Assembly (NCBI RefSeq): GCF_902150065.1
Contig: NC_043993.1
Coordinates: 12,310,185-12,374,184, forward strand
DNA length: 64,000 bases
Direction of reading: 5' to 3'
From: Myripristis murdjan
Taxonomy: Eukaryota > Chordata > Actinopteri > Holocentriformes > Holocentridae
The notes beneath the pieces are model-generated. The model saw nothing but the letters and a program-made list of their open reading frames with translations, was not told where the DNA came from and did not search any database. Below, in pieces: positions 23,701 to 35,253 of the stretch (position 1 is its first letter; the number at the start of each line of letters is the position of its first letter). Both the position numbers and the translations under genes were made by a program.

Positions 23701-26700
23701 TTTTATGTAATTTCTCATATTTTCTCACAAGCTAATATTGACGTTCAGCTTTCAAGTGCGTTTTTTTTGTTTGTTTGTTTTTTTTAAATCTAAAAATAGT
23801 AGTTATACTGAAGTTGGAATTCCGGCATTCTGTAGTTTTGTGCAGCAAGGATATTTCAGAATTTCATTTTCCTCTTTTCTTTCTTTCTTTCTTTTTTTCC
23901 CCAAAAATTCAGTTACGTGTTATATGTAGTAACTTAATCAAACGTCATTTTCACATTAATTATTTCACCTATTTTTAAGGTCAGAGATAGAATCTGAAAG
24001 TGCCGAAATAACAAGTTTGACCTTATCCTGTCATGAGTCATTTTCTTGAAGCAGCTTGTAGTTCGGCTTCTGGATCTCGGGAGAATAATTCAGTATTCAG
24101 AGCTGGATACTATGATGTGAAACTGAAAGTGGTGCCTGAAGAGATAACTGTCTCATCTGCTTTTTTCTGTGCAGGGCCTCCATCCAAGAGTCATCGCTGA
24201 GGGCTTTGAGGCGGCAAAGGAGAAGGCCTTGTCTGTTCTGGAGGAGGTGAAGGTGACGCGGGAAATGGACAGAGAGACCCTCATCAACGTAGCACGCACC
24301 TCCCTCAGAACCAAGGTCCACACAGAGCTGGCAGACCTGCTCACTGAGGTGAGACATGAGGGGGGAGGTGCCGTGTGGGTTAGCTTCTGACCTTTGACCT
24401 CTGAGCTGGGGAGTTTAGCATTAACAGCTGTTGGAGGCGGCATACAGTTAGGGAGTGTAATAGTCATGTTCAGTCAGTTTATTCCAAACTTAAACACAGT
24501 GGATTGTTTTGTCCAGTTGGTATGGCAGTCAGATTATTATTTTCTCTCCTGTATTCTGATCACTGACACTGATTGGTTTGATGACTGATTATCTGCAGGC
24601 TGTAGTAGACGCTGTGCTGGCCATCGCTAAACCCAACGAGCCAATCGACCTGTACATGGTGGAAATCATGGAGATGAAGCACAAGACTGACAGCGACACA
24701 CAGTGAGTCTCTCTCCAGGGTTCCCGTGGAATTATTCTTAAAAGGTGTTGAATTTATTAATCTAAAAATAAGGCTGACATTGATATTAACATGTCTTAAA
24801 TCAATCTTTCAATGTCTTAAAAATGCTAAGACATAATAAGTTGGATCTTATGAGTGTATGTTTTTCTGGTGTTGCAATTTAAAATCTCAATAATTAGTAA
24901 CATCTGTTGTTTTACATAATTCGGTGAATGACCCCTGGCTCATATTATTGTCACTCAGTAGGGATGGGATTTGATACGATTTTAGCGATTCCAATTCCAT
25001 GATCGAATCTGCTTATTGATTCGATTCTTTAATGATTCTCTTATCGAATCTCACTGGGAAGGGAAAGAAAAAAAAAAAAAAGAAAAAAGTACAAATGTGT
25101 TTATTTGTATTAACTTTCTTTTATATCATTGTGTTTAAAATGCCACCACTCCTGTCCATCCAAATGACTTTTACATAACTACATTTGAGTGTTCAAATTA
25201 TTGATGTATTTATTAAATAACTGTACAAAACAAATATTCAGTTTTTTCTCAATCTGGGTACAGAAAGATCAGATGCAAGTAGCATTTGACTGGAGACGTT
25301 CTGATACTACCTGGTACCGGGTTATTTCAGTCGATAGCTTAAAAGGTATTGAGTACCGATACCCAGGCCTACAGCGTATACAGAATGAGATTCATTAATG
25401 TTAGCGTCACTCTGGAGCGTATCAGAAGCTGTGTGGACAAATGTTTCTGCATGCTGCTAGCACTTCCTCCCTTTGCTAAAATAGAAGTTTTGCAAGTGGG
25501 TCTGTTGTCTTTCCGCGTGAAGTATAACCAAACTTTTGAATGCCTCTGCCTCAACGCCATGCTGACTTTACAGCAATGCAGCGTGCGTATGATGTCATAG
25601 CGCATGCGCAGCGGACTCGATAGCAGAATCGTTACGCACTTCGGCAAACGAGTCCAAGGATTCAGACCGCTGAGAATCGGTTCTTAACAAGAAGTGGTTC
25701 TCGAATCCCATCCCTATCACTCAGATCGGATAGTGGAACCAACAACATTCATTTGCTAGTAAGCTGTCACTCTGCCCTGGATGAAACGGGGAAGTGCATA
25801 TTCAGTGAAAATTCCTCAGTTTTGTTAATTGTAAAATTTGTCCTGATTTTTATTCTGAGTGGCTTTAAAAGTCTTAAATCTAACTTGCCTTACACTGTGC
25901 AAACGCTTCAGTTTATCCCTGAGGTGATAGTTTTACTGGTGCATTCTGTTAGTTGGCATGAAGCACCGCTAATTTCTGATAAGTGCATGTAGTTCCATGT
26001 AATATTTGTCAGACTAAAGAAAAGATAACATCCAAACTCCCACGTGGCCTCTTCTCAGGCTGATCAGAGGCTTGGTGCTGGACCACGGAGCACGACACCC
26101 AGACATGAAGAAGAGGGTGGAGGACGCCTACGTGCTGACCTGCAACGTCTCCTTGGAATATGAGAAGACGGAGGTCAACTCTGGCTTCTTCTACAAGAGC
26201 GCCGCAGAGAGGGAGAAGCTTGTGGCTGCAGAGAGGAAGTTCATTGAGGAGCGTGTGCAGAAGATCATCGCCTTGAAGAATGCTGTTTGTCCCAATGGGG
26301 AGAAGGGATTTGTCGTCATCAATCAGAAGGTATGGCTGACTGAGAGACGGTAGCAGGGAAAGAGTCATAGATGTAATAATAAACAAGTTAAAACACACAG
26401 TTGTAGGCCTGAACCTCTAATAAACAAATGGAAACCAGGCGTATGATCTGAAACACAAAGGCAGGAAAACAGCAGGCTGCTCCTTTGTGGAAACTGGCGT
26501 TGTGGGTCAGAAAACTGAAAGCCAGAGGGAACCTGAAATCACAAGTGACTGTTACCCTTACTATGTTTATGTTGAAAGTGGTTTGCACAGTCTCACCGGA
26601 TTATTAGAGCTTAAAATTTATTTTTAAAAATCAAAAATCCTTTTAGCTTTTTAAATATGTATAAATCTGCTCCTGTCCCCAGTATAAACAGTAAACTAAA

Positions 26701-29700
26701 CACAGGATCTGTTCATTGCTTCCCCATGCCCCAAGTTGTTGCCTTTTGCACAGAGAACACCCAAGGATGCCAGTGTGGCTCCCCCTGGTCTTCATATCTG
26801 TGCCACAGTAACTCTGGTCTGTACCTCTGCATTAGAGGAGCAATCTTCTCCCCTACATGTATTCAGCGGATCAGAATAAATGCCTAAACCCTTGTTAATA
26901 GTCAGGTTTGTTCAAGTACATGATTTATTTCTTCAGTGCAAATAGCATACAATGGCTCACAAAAAGGATGTCAGACTCTGACTTGCTTCCTTCAGCTGCT
27001 GGTCAAGTGGAGGAAATAAAAATATGTTCAAGTCAAAAAATCTTCCTAACGTCAACTTTTTTTTCCTTCTCTTGGTATTTTGCAGGGTATTGACCCATTC
27101 TCCCTAGATGCCCTTGCCAAAGAAGGCATTGTTGCTCTGCGCAGGGCGAAGAGGAGGAACATGGAGAGGTAAGAAATGAAATTTAGGTGTCACTTGTCTT
27201 TGTTCTTAGTGACAATGGTGTTGTGGTTGGTAGGTCATGTATAGTGAGATGTACATGAAGAAGCATCCTACATTGGTCCCTCAGACATCTGCAGTGAAAC
27301 GAACTCTTAAGTCTGTTTGATTACATCTGCTTAGGGGGTTGTAAACATTTTTGCGTTTGTTGTACATCAGACCAAAAAAATAAATAGCTCTTATGATGAC
27401 TCGTGTCTGTCTGTCTGCAGGCTCACCCTAGCTTGTGGCGGTGTTGCCATGAACTCAGTGGACGACCTCACTCAGGAGTGTTTGGGACATGCTGGGCTGG
27501 TTTATGAACACACACTGGTGAGTATTTTTTTAAGTTTTTGATTTCTCTGTTGCTGAAGTTTGTGTTCGATGTTGGTTCAGGGTTAAAGAAAATGTTTAAC
27601 TGATGTAACGTTTCTAATTTTGTTTTGATCTCCTGTCTTTAAGTGCACAGTGTTCAGTCTGTGTCCTCATTTTTATGCAGAGCTAAGAAAGAAATGCTGA
27701 GGTCTGGGTCTTAATGAGACTTGCCATTTAATCCTGTTTGTGCTGGCTCCTCTGCAGGGAGAGGAAAAATACACGTTCATTGAAAAGTGTGGGAATCCTC
27801 GCTCTGTGACCCTGTTGGTGAAAGGACCCAACAAGCACACACTCACGCAGATCAAAGATGCTGTCAGGGATGGTCTGCGGGCAGTCAAGAACGCCATTGA
27901 AGATGGTAAGATGAGACCGTCCCAAGTTTTAAAGTGTGTGATTGTGTGTGTGTGTGTGTGTTGATCGGCTTTCTGTTTCCATAGAAAGGCTACAATGCAC
28001 TGAATCCTGATTTTTATTCAGCTCCAGTGCCTGCAGTATGTTTCAGTAACGAGTAATAGTATTCATTGGTTCAATTCAGTGCCCCCATCACCAAATCCAG
28101 TTCAACAATTTGTTTGTATTGTTTCTTACTTAAATATAACTCCTAGCTCACTAGATAGGAAATGACCATTAGGCTATATTTCAGGAATGAAAAAGTTGTC
28201 ATTTAAAGGTACAGTGTTGCAGGATTTAGCAGTATCTAATGGTTTTAAGGCAGAATGCAACAAAACAACAGTAATCCCTCCAAGTATTTCCTTCCGAGCA
28301 AAGCCAAGGGATGTTTAATTGACTTACATTCACTCTCTGTAGCCGCTGTATAGGTATGATCTGCCACGAGCACAACCAGAAGCAAAGCAAACCACTCTTC
28401 TTCTTTCGGTAGTTATTCAGCGACTTGACACCAGCCGCCACAGTAGTGCCATCTACTTCCATCAGCCACTCGCAAAAGAGAAATGAGTTTGTCACAAGGT
28501 GTTCTTGTTTATTTGTGCCATCTGAGCCACAGTAGAAACATGGCAAAGCAAGATGGCAGCCCATGTAAAACTGAGACCAGTGCCTATTTATATATTAAAA
28601 TACTTAAAGAAAACACTACGGTTTTTCATTTTTTTAATGTATATTAAATCCCATTTGTCTTTAACTTAATTTAAATCCTACACACACTACCTCTAACTTA
28701 TGGAATAACAGTGAATTTTTATGGTTGGTCACCTTGCAGCAAATTACGAGACTATTTTTCACAGCTTGTCTCACACACCCTCAGATGGGAGCTTTTACAT
28801 TCAGTGACTACTGTTCTGCAGAAAGAGCAAGGAGAGCCTGATGTTGATTTTCATTTTATTTCTGGACTGAAAACAGCACAACTCAGATTAGAAAGGAGAT
28901 TTCATGTCACTTGTTTTAGATACTCCAGGGTCGGACCATTGCAGGGGGTTTGAATCCACACAACTTCATCTAACTCTAATTTGTGGAGTAGACTTGCACA
29001 AGCTCTGTCATTTGGGTGCACTAGCTCCATTCATTTCACCTTGTTATCCTGTTTTCATTTGTTTTTGTTCTGATCACACCTCTATTATGACTAAAACTGT
29101 TCCATTTCTCTGAAATGTTTCTTTTCCTTAATTGTACATTGATTATTCAGACACATTTGCACAGAGAACACCCAAGGATGCTAATATGGCTCTCCCTGGT
29201 CTCCTGTGTCTGTGCTACAGTGATTCTGATCTCTACCTCTGCATTAAGAGAGTTGTCTTCTCCCTTAACTGCATCAGTGGATCAGTACAAAATCCACCAA
29301 CCCACTTGAAGTTTTCACTAGTAAATCATTTTGTGATATTGAGGTGGTTGTTGGCTTCACGGCACTGAAGCAGGCATCGAGTTGTGTAAATGTTTCTGAC
29401 AGCTGCCCTGTCTTGGTCTCCTCAGGCAGTGTGGTGTCAGGAGCTGGTGCGTTTGAGGTGGCTGTGGCAGACGCTCTGGTCAAACACAAGCCGAACGTGA
29501 AGGGCAGAGCCCAGCTGGGAGTCCAGGCCTTCGCAGACGCACTCCTCATCATCCCTAAGGTGAGCTGGCACACAGAAACACAGTCACACACGACGCAAGT
29601 CAAACAGTCTGAAATGCCAAAGAGCACAAGATTCACCGGAAAACTACTAATAGCATTATGTTAGAATTGAAATGTTAATGGAGGACCGGTGGCTTTGAGG

Positions 29701-31440
29701 TCAGCGCTGATATTTTTACTGCTGGAGGAGAAATATGAAGAATGCCATTGTTTGAGAAATCTGCATTTCCCACTCAGGTTTTCTTTTTCGGTTTTTAATA
29801 GAGCAGTGTTCATTTTTCCCACTTCTTTGTACCTCTGATCCCAGCTCTGAGTTTAAGTCTCAGGCCTTGTTAACCTCTGATCCAAGTTCATAGCAGAGCT
29901 TTTTCACAGCAGACATTTTGACAGGGCAAACACAGGTGTTACTAATGATGTTAATTAAACTTGTGCTTTGGCCTTGTTAGCAGAGCAGAACCTTAATTAC
30001 TGTCATTAGTTACTGCTGTCTTTGCCTGCTACTTCATGGCTGAAAGGCAGCTGTGAAACAAGTCAATTGGAAAACAAAGACTCCAAAAAAAACTTTTTCT
30101 TACATGTAGACAGAATGATTTCTAGGCCATGGCATCTCTGCAGCACCACAATACTTCATTTATTTATTTATATGGTATTTTGTTATACAGTTTACCTTTT
30201 TTTTATCAAAAAAAAAAAAAAAAACACACCTCTTGCAATTTGAATATTGCACTTGGCAAATTTACATTACTATTTCAATAATATTTCAATGACTTGCTCA
30301 GCCCTACTGTAAACTGCATTTTATGCATAGCAATCTGTCATTTCCTAATTTCCTAATTTCCTTCCTGTCTCGTCTCTCTTGTCTCTGCTGTAGGTTTTGG
30401 CCCAGAACTCTGGCTATGACCCACAGGAGACCCTGGTGAAGCTGCAGACGGAGTATAAAGAGTCTGGTCAGCTGGTGGGCGTGGATCTCAGCACAGGTCA
30501 GACCCGCTGCAGTGTCATTATGTTATGTTATGCTTCACAAGAAGCACCATAACACCAGACATTTGTCCTCCATGTCTCTGGATCATGGTTATTCTTATGA
30601 CCCCCACCAAGGAGGTGGTGGAACAAGATTTCTCTGTGAGCAAGATATCTCAAAGCTCTGAACAGATTTTCACAAAACTTTGTAGTTTGGTTGGTTGGTC
30701 CTGCAGTTCACCTCATTCCCCTTGGTGCCGTGTTTGAACTGTTGTCTTGTGGGGGATCAGACGTGGAAGTGCCACAGACTCCAATGTTAGAACTCCACTT
30801 TAAAAATACTGTTTCAGTCGTGTTGAATGAAATAACATACAGGTCACACCACTGTAATTTCAAAGTCCTTATTAAAAGACATAAAACGTGTTTAATGGTT
30901 GGGGTTTTCATGATCTAAAATCAAATGAACGGAGGTAAATGTTGAGCGCACCGTCCGTCTCAGATCAGTCTTAGTTGCTGCAGACAAAACACAACCAGTG
31001 CAGGAGGTTCAACTGGTTTTAATACGTGCCTATCAGATCTGACCAGCTGACAGAATGGAGATGTACTGCATTGTTGGGTGAAAGCATTTTCTAGTTTTAC
31101 ATTTGTTTGAAACTTGTTAAGTCGCTTTTGCCACAATAAGTTCTGTTGGGTTATCACAGGCTTCTTAACTTTGATCTTTTGTCTCACAGGGGAGCCCATG
31201 GTGGCAGGAGAGGCGGGCGTGTGGGACAACTACAGTGTCAAGAAACAGCTTCTCCACTCATGGTGAGATTTTGCATATCCGGAAAGTAAAGGACAAATCG
31301 AATATTTTAGTAAATGTCTTAATGCGTTGTTTCTAATGATTGGCAATCTGCCTGTGTTACTTTGCAGCACGGTGATCGCCAGTAACATCTTGCTGGTGGA
31401 TGAGATCATGCGAGCTGGGATGTCATCTCTCAAAGGTTAA
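20727..31440 (+). CDS. cct6a: T-complex protein 1 subunit zeta (CCT6A)
   Basis: ATP-driven subunit of the cytosolic TRiC/CCT chaperonin, which folds actin, tubulin and other clients. Thirteen exons splice in consistent phase: 20727-20863, 21610-21673, 23060-23194, 24175-24348, 24599-24702, 26059-26329, 27086-27168, 27421-27517, 27758-27905, 29426-29559, 30394-30496, 31190-31262 and 31368-31440. The total is 531 aa, identical in length to human CCT6A. Group II chaperonin signatures are present: LGPKGTMKM near residue 40, [10 protein letters not shown] near 55, the nucleotide-binding GDGTTS at 89-94, GAGAF at 410-414, NSGYDP, and the C-terminus [10 protein letters not shown] typical of zeta. 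The start lies in a strong context (caccATGg). Introns 2, 6 and 9 hold three related snoRNA-like copies; intron 5 holds a hAT insertion. The ATTAAA at 31722-31727 is the likely poly(A) signal. Confidence 0.98.
20930..21240. promoter_or_regulatory. GCTAAC/GCTAGC cluster in cct6a intron 1
   Basis: Dense copies at 20935-20975 (gctaaagctaacgtgctagc, then gcgctaaccagcttagc) and again at 21208-21240 (gctagcg, attagttagcac, gctaatt), starting 70 bases after the first coding exon. The placement resembles that at nipsnap2 and abhd11. Function unknown. Confidence 0.4.
22011..22590 (+). repeat. pair of diverged direct repeats in cct6a intron 2
   Basis: Copy one at 22011-22120 and copy two at 22483-22590 share the order: AAGTGT, ACAGT(A/G)AAAATT, (A/T)TCAAAAAAC, CAT(A/G)(C/G)AAAA, AGTTACTTCACAAA, TTTT(A/T)TTGATCAGGACAG in one and TTTTTTGGATCAGAACAG in the other. 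The spacer is AT-rich, with a LINE-tail-like 'ctttattgtcattgcac'. They may be two copies of one repeat or an old tandem duplication. Confidence 0.6.
22731..22858 (+). ncRNA. H/ACA snoRNA-like copy A, cct6a intron 2
   Basis: Shares ordered blocks with two other cct6a introns: CCCAAGGATGC, CCCCCAGTCTCC and TGTACCTCT. The 5' arm can pair GCTGcTCA with TGAtCAGC, and the 3' arm pairs CTG.ACCTC with GAGGT.CAG around a short loop. ACA at 22853-22855 would leave three bases at the 3' end, as in H/ACA RNAs. The hinge box is not clear, so this copy may be decayed. Human CCT6A is a known H/ACA snoRNA host (SNORA15), which supports the reading; the family assignment here is inference. Confidence 0.5.
24716..25893. 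repeat. older dispersed repeat split by a hAT insertion
   Basis: The left part opens with 'agggttcccgtggaatt' and 'cttaaaaggtgttgaattt'. The right part, after the hAT insertion, ends with 'ttaaaagtcttaaatctaacttg'. This wording belongs to a repeat common in fish introns whose ends are rich in TCTTAAA. The two halves are interrupted exactly by the hAT element and its 8-bp duplication, so the outer repeat is the older. Confidence 0.5.
24959..25716. mobile_element. hAT-like non-autonomous DNA transposon with perfect 8-bp TSD
   Basis: Inverted termini TAGGGATGGGATT (left) and its complement AATCCCATCCCTA (right) bound 758 bp. The identical octamer TCACTCAG flanks both sides (24951-24958 and 25717-25724), a textbook hAT target-site duplication. 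The interior repeats ATCGAATC-type words and carries no recognisable transposase. It sits in cct6a intron 5. The perfect duplication suggests a fairly recent insertion, which is inference. Confidence 0.88.
26748..26860 (+). ncRNA. H/ACA snoRNA-like copy B, cct6a intron 6
   Basis: The best preserved of three related intronic copies. The stem GCACAGA (26748-26754) pairs perfectly with TCTGTGC (26797-26803), enclosing CCCAAGGATGCC. A consensus H box ACAGTA (ANANNA) follows at 26805-26810. The second arm holds CCTCT-GCATT-AGAGG, and ACA lies at 26855-26857, three bases from the proposed 3' end. This is the hairpin-hinge-hairpin-ACA plan of box H/ACA snoRNAs, which guide pseudouridylation after being released from host introns. 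Identity (SNORA15/SNORA22-like) and target are not established. Confidence 0.62.
29159..29271 (+). ncRNA. H/ACA snoRNA-like copy C, cct6a intron 9
   Basis: Closely matches copy B: GCACAGAGAACACCCAAGG at the start, the stem closed by TCTGTGC (29209-29215), TCTCCCTGGTCTCC in the middle and CTACCTCTGCATTAAGAG in the second arm. The H box is off by one position (ACAGTGA in place of ACAGTA), and the expected ACA reads ACT. It may therefore be a decayed copy, or its boundaries may differ. Confidence 0.5.
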
Positions 31441-32488
31441 TGGTTGACTGTAGAAGCTGCAGCCGTTATCATACCCACAGGCCTAGTCGTTTACCTGATG
31501 GATCAGTCAACGCGCTCCCCGCTCTCGGCACGCTGAAGCACCCCAGTTGGATGGACGGCCCACTGTAAACAAGACGGCGTCCATCACAGTGTGTGTCCGA
31601 AACATTGTTATGTTAGTTTCGATTTTTCATGGATTTGTCAACGGCTCCCTCCACAATGATTGGTCTATTTATGAGATTTTGTTAAAAGCACTGACCTCTG
31701 CCACTCAGTTTTGTTTCTACCATTAAAGTTTTTCTTGGCTCTTGAAATGACAGATTTTGGTGTGTTTATGTGAAGGGTGTGAGGACGGTGTGAATGTTAC
31801 AGCCAGACACTGATGGTGCTAAAAGACAGTTAAAGGAAAATTTAACCATCAGTGTTATGAACATGACTAATCTCCCAAAGATTAGAAAACAACTAACAAT
31901 AATTTTTGATAGAATAGAATGCCTTTATTGTCACTATACACATGTACAATGAGATTAAGAGCAGCTGTACTCTTATTTCATGTCATCAAGCAACATCTTT
32001 CTTGGAGCTGCTCCGCTGATGCTATAATTAGACACTGGCTCTGTGGACTTGAAACTAAATTTGCTTCATTTAAACTAAAAAAATGTAATCATTTTCCTTT
32101 GAAGGGTCAAGTGCTATCACGTCACCTTTCCAGGAAAGGCACGTCAAGTTCAGCTTTACACCATTAAAGATCATGTTCTTGTCTATATGGAGCTTTGGGA
32201 GAAATTTGTTGATGTAACTAGTAGTATCCCAGAATAAATGACTGGTCTTCCGAACATGCGCAGCCTGATGAAGCTTATTGTCATGCAAAAATAGTATTCT
32301 AGTTACTGCCTCCCTTTAAATGTAACTGATGGGCATTTTCAAAGTGTTTCATTTGCTAATTATTAAAAGGATTTTAGAACATGTATGGATGCCTCATGTT
32401 TTGGGCCTGACATTTCAAGGTATATCAAAATGTTATTTTTACTAAACATAACCTGATAACCTGCTCCAGTTTGTAGGATATCTATCTA

Positions 32489-32519
<31 letters not shown>

Positions 32520-33957
32520 GTTAGTAGTTGAATGAATGTAGAAATAATACTCAACTCTCTGCCCATAACTAGTATCAGTCAGGTTAATGTGGCAGATGTG
32601 AAAGGTGTTGCTCTCCACCAGCCAGCAGGAGGCCTGCAGGAGCAAATTATTAGCAGGAAATGTTGGTGCCACCAGTCTTCTCGTCTGAGAAAACACTACA
32701 CTTCTCATGAGGAGGTTTGCCCTGAAATGTGTGTGACAAGGCCATCGTGTAGAGAAAAGGCACTGAGCATTGACCTGTTCGCCCCTCAGCATCTGACACA
32801 AGGAGGCTGGCAGAGCCCCCCTCTGGGTTTCCTCTTTTAAGACACTGAACCTTCCTGATCTGCTGCTAGGAGACTTTTGGAAACTCCCATCAGGCAGCAT
32901 CAGAGCTGGATTTAGATCCAGCTGAAGGCCACAGACAGGCAGAGGCAGCTGCTTCTGCCACCTCCTGGAAACACAATTAATATTAATTAAACATATGACT
33001 TGTTTTAATGTGTGGTTTCTCCAAACATGCCACCCCTTACATTTAGGTTCCTTGTCTTGTTTCCTCTCAGCCTTTCCTCTGACCTTCACTGGTCCAGTTT
33101 TCTGGATGTTTCTGGATGTTTTCTCTGTCAGGTTTTCACATCTTAACCCCTTAAATCCTAATTTCCCCTTAAATCTCCCACATTTTCTGTATCCTCTGGT
33201 TCCAGCTCTTCAATGAACTTACACTGAGTGAAATATCCAAACCCAAGATGCTGCTGTTTCATGGCTGCACCACATCAAATAGAAAATATCTCCCTGTCTT
33301 GTGCATCATGTTACACATATCTCCCTGCAGTTCACGACATATTTGGCATCTCTGGAAATTTCTTCATCTCCACTAGAATTAAAAATAAACTTCTGTGAGT
33401 CTGAACAAAGCTCAGGTTTCCTCTCCATATCACAGCCATACACCATAATGATTGATCTTTAATAAACAGTTCGTCTGATTCCCACTCATAATATAGAATA
33501 AAATAAAATAAACGTGTCTTCTGACTCATCATCTGGACGCATTTTTTCCTGCTTAATGTTGATCGCATCTTCTCCGTGTTATCTGATGCATTAACGGGAC
33601 ATTTTGTTTGGCCTTTGTCGTCTGCTTTACAAATTAGGAGTTTCTCGATTCAGAAAACACTACGCCGCATTTTTATTTAATCCATGTCTTTACTTATATA
33701 GCACAGAATGAAGAGTTCAGAGTGAATTGCTTCATTTCTGCAAGAAAGAAAATGACTCGTCTAGTTCAGCTGTGCAGCGGAACCTTGGTTTACACGGACT
33801 CTTTCAGCTGGGGGACCCGTGTCCTGTCCCGCTGTGACACCCGTCCGACAGAGCAAAATCAACTCAAGTGATGTAAAAATGTTGTCGGAGTCAGAAAACT
33901 CGCTTTAATAACTTGTATATGTAAGCGAGGCGCATGAATTTAGCTGTGTGTGAAGCC
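31441..33957. other. cct6a 3' UTR and intergenic
   Basis: A likely cct6a poly(A) signal ATTAAA lies at 31722-31727. At 31915-31975 'agaatgcctttattgtcactatacacatgtacaatg' has the wording of a common fish retroposon tail. A (CTAT/CTGT)n microsatellite lies at 32479-32521. The rest is unique, with a fairly GC-rich patch at 32600-32950 that has no splice-supported coding sense. Confidence 0.5.
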
Positions 33958-34511
33958 ATGCGTGTCCGGACGGTGTGGTGGATGTGTGCCGTGTCCCTGT
34001 TAGCAGCAGCAGCAGCAGGTAAGAGCAGCCACACAAACACACCGCTGGGTTTTGACACGGCGGCTAGCTTGAACATGGAGGAAAATGAAAAGTGAGAAAA
34101 GCGAGAGATGACGCTCAGCTGTCCTGTCCCCCAGCCGCTGAGGAGGACATGGTGGAGATACCGGGAGGACAGATGCTCATGGGGACAGACGCAGCGGACG
34201 GGAGAGACGGAGAGTCCCCGGCCAAGGCAGTGAGAGTGCAGGCCTTCAGGATGGACAGACAGCCCGTCACAAACGCAGCCTTCAGGTGACCAGCAGGCAT
34301 TAGGGCAGGTGATGGTCTGTTCACTGTTCCCACCCACTGACACTGTCTCCTGCTGCTCTGCCCTCACCACAGAGACTTTGTCAGAGCTCAGAAGTACAAA
34401 ACTGAGGCCGAGACGTTTGGCTGGAGCTTTGTCTTCCAAGACTTTGTGTCCGAAGAGCTGAAGAGCAAAGTCACCGAGAGGATAGAGGTACCAGAGCGTT
34501 TCTTTAGTCAC

Positions 34512-34559
<48 letters not shown>

Positions 34560-34682
34560 GTAACAGTGCACCTTGCCTTGTTTATACACCCCTCATTTTC
34601 TGTTCTGTCCCAACCAGTCCGCACCTTGGTGGCTGCCTGTAGAAAAGGTGTTTTGGAGACAGGTGAGGATCTTTTTCATTGC

Positions 34683-34716
<34 letters not shown>

Positions 34717-35209
34717 CGAGTGCCTTCATTTGCTATTTTTCCTCTTGTATTTTTTCTCTTTCTTTTTTTTTTTTGTCCAATTATTTTTATTGGTCTCCAG
34801 ATATTCCACACTTACAAAAATCATTGTAACACTTAACAATAAAAGTACAACAATTAACGTTAGTTAACATTAGTTAATGCCGTAATGGTTAATTAACTGT
34901 TAGTTAATGATTATTATGGCATTTACTAATGTTAATAATATCTACAATAACCCTTAAATGACATATAAATTAATACCTTAGCATGAACATCATTAGTAAA
35001 TGTTTCTTAAACACATTAGTTAGCGGTTAGTTAACTGTAACTTAATGTTTATTACCTGTTACTTAATGTTTGTTATGGCATTAACTAACATTAATTGTTG
35101 TACTCCTGTAAAGTGTTACCAAAATTATAAAACTAATAAACACTGCAGACAAAAAAAGAAAAGAAAATGACACTGACGATGGCAAAATGATGACAGCCAA
35201 ACATGCATT

Positions 35210-35253
<44 letters not shown>

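Noticed and set aside
30525-30690. Stretch with 'gacccccaccaaggaggt' and 'gaacagattttcacaaaactt' in cct6a intron 11
   Set aside because: Resembles a common dispersed fish repeat, but its ends and family could not be fixed.
32514-33089. 191-codon open frame on the minus strand
   Set aside because: It is the longest unspliced frame in the intergenic space, but its composition is random-looking (His/Gln/Cys-rich with no domain pattern), no splice or family evidence supports it, and it begins inside a CTGT microsatellite.
33891-34589. 232-codon minus-strand frame
   Set aside because: It is antisense to sumf2 exons 1-3 and a (CA)n tract; the sense strand has full family support.
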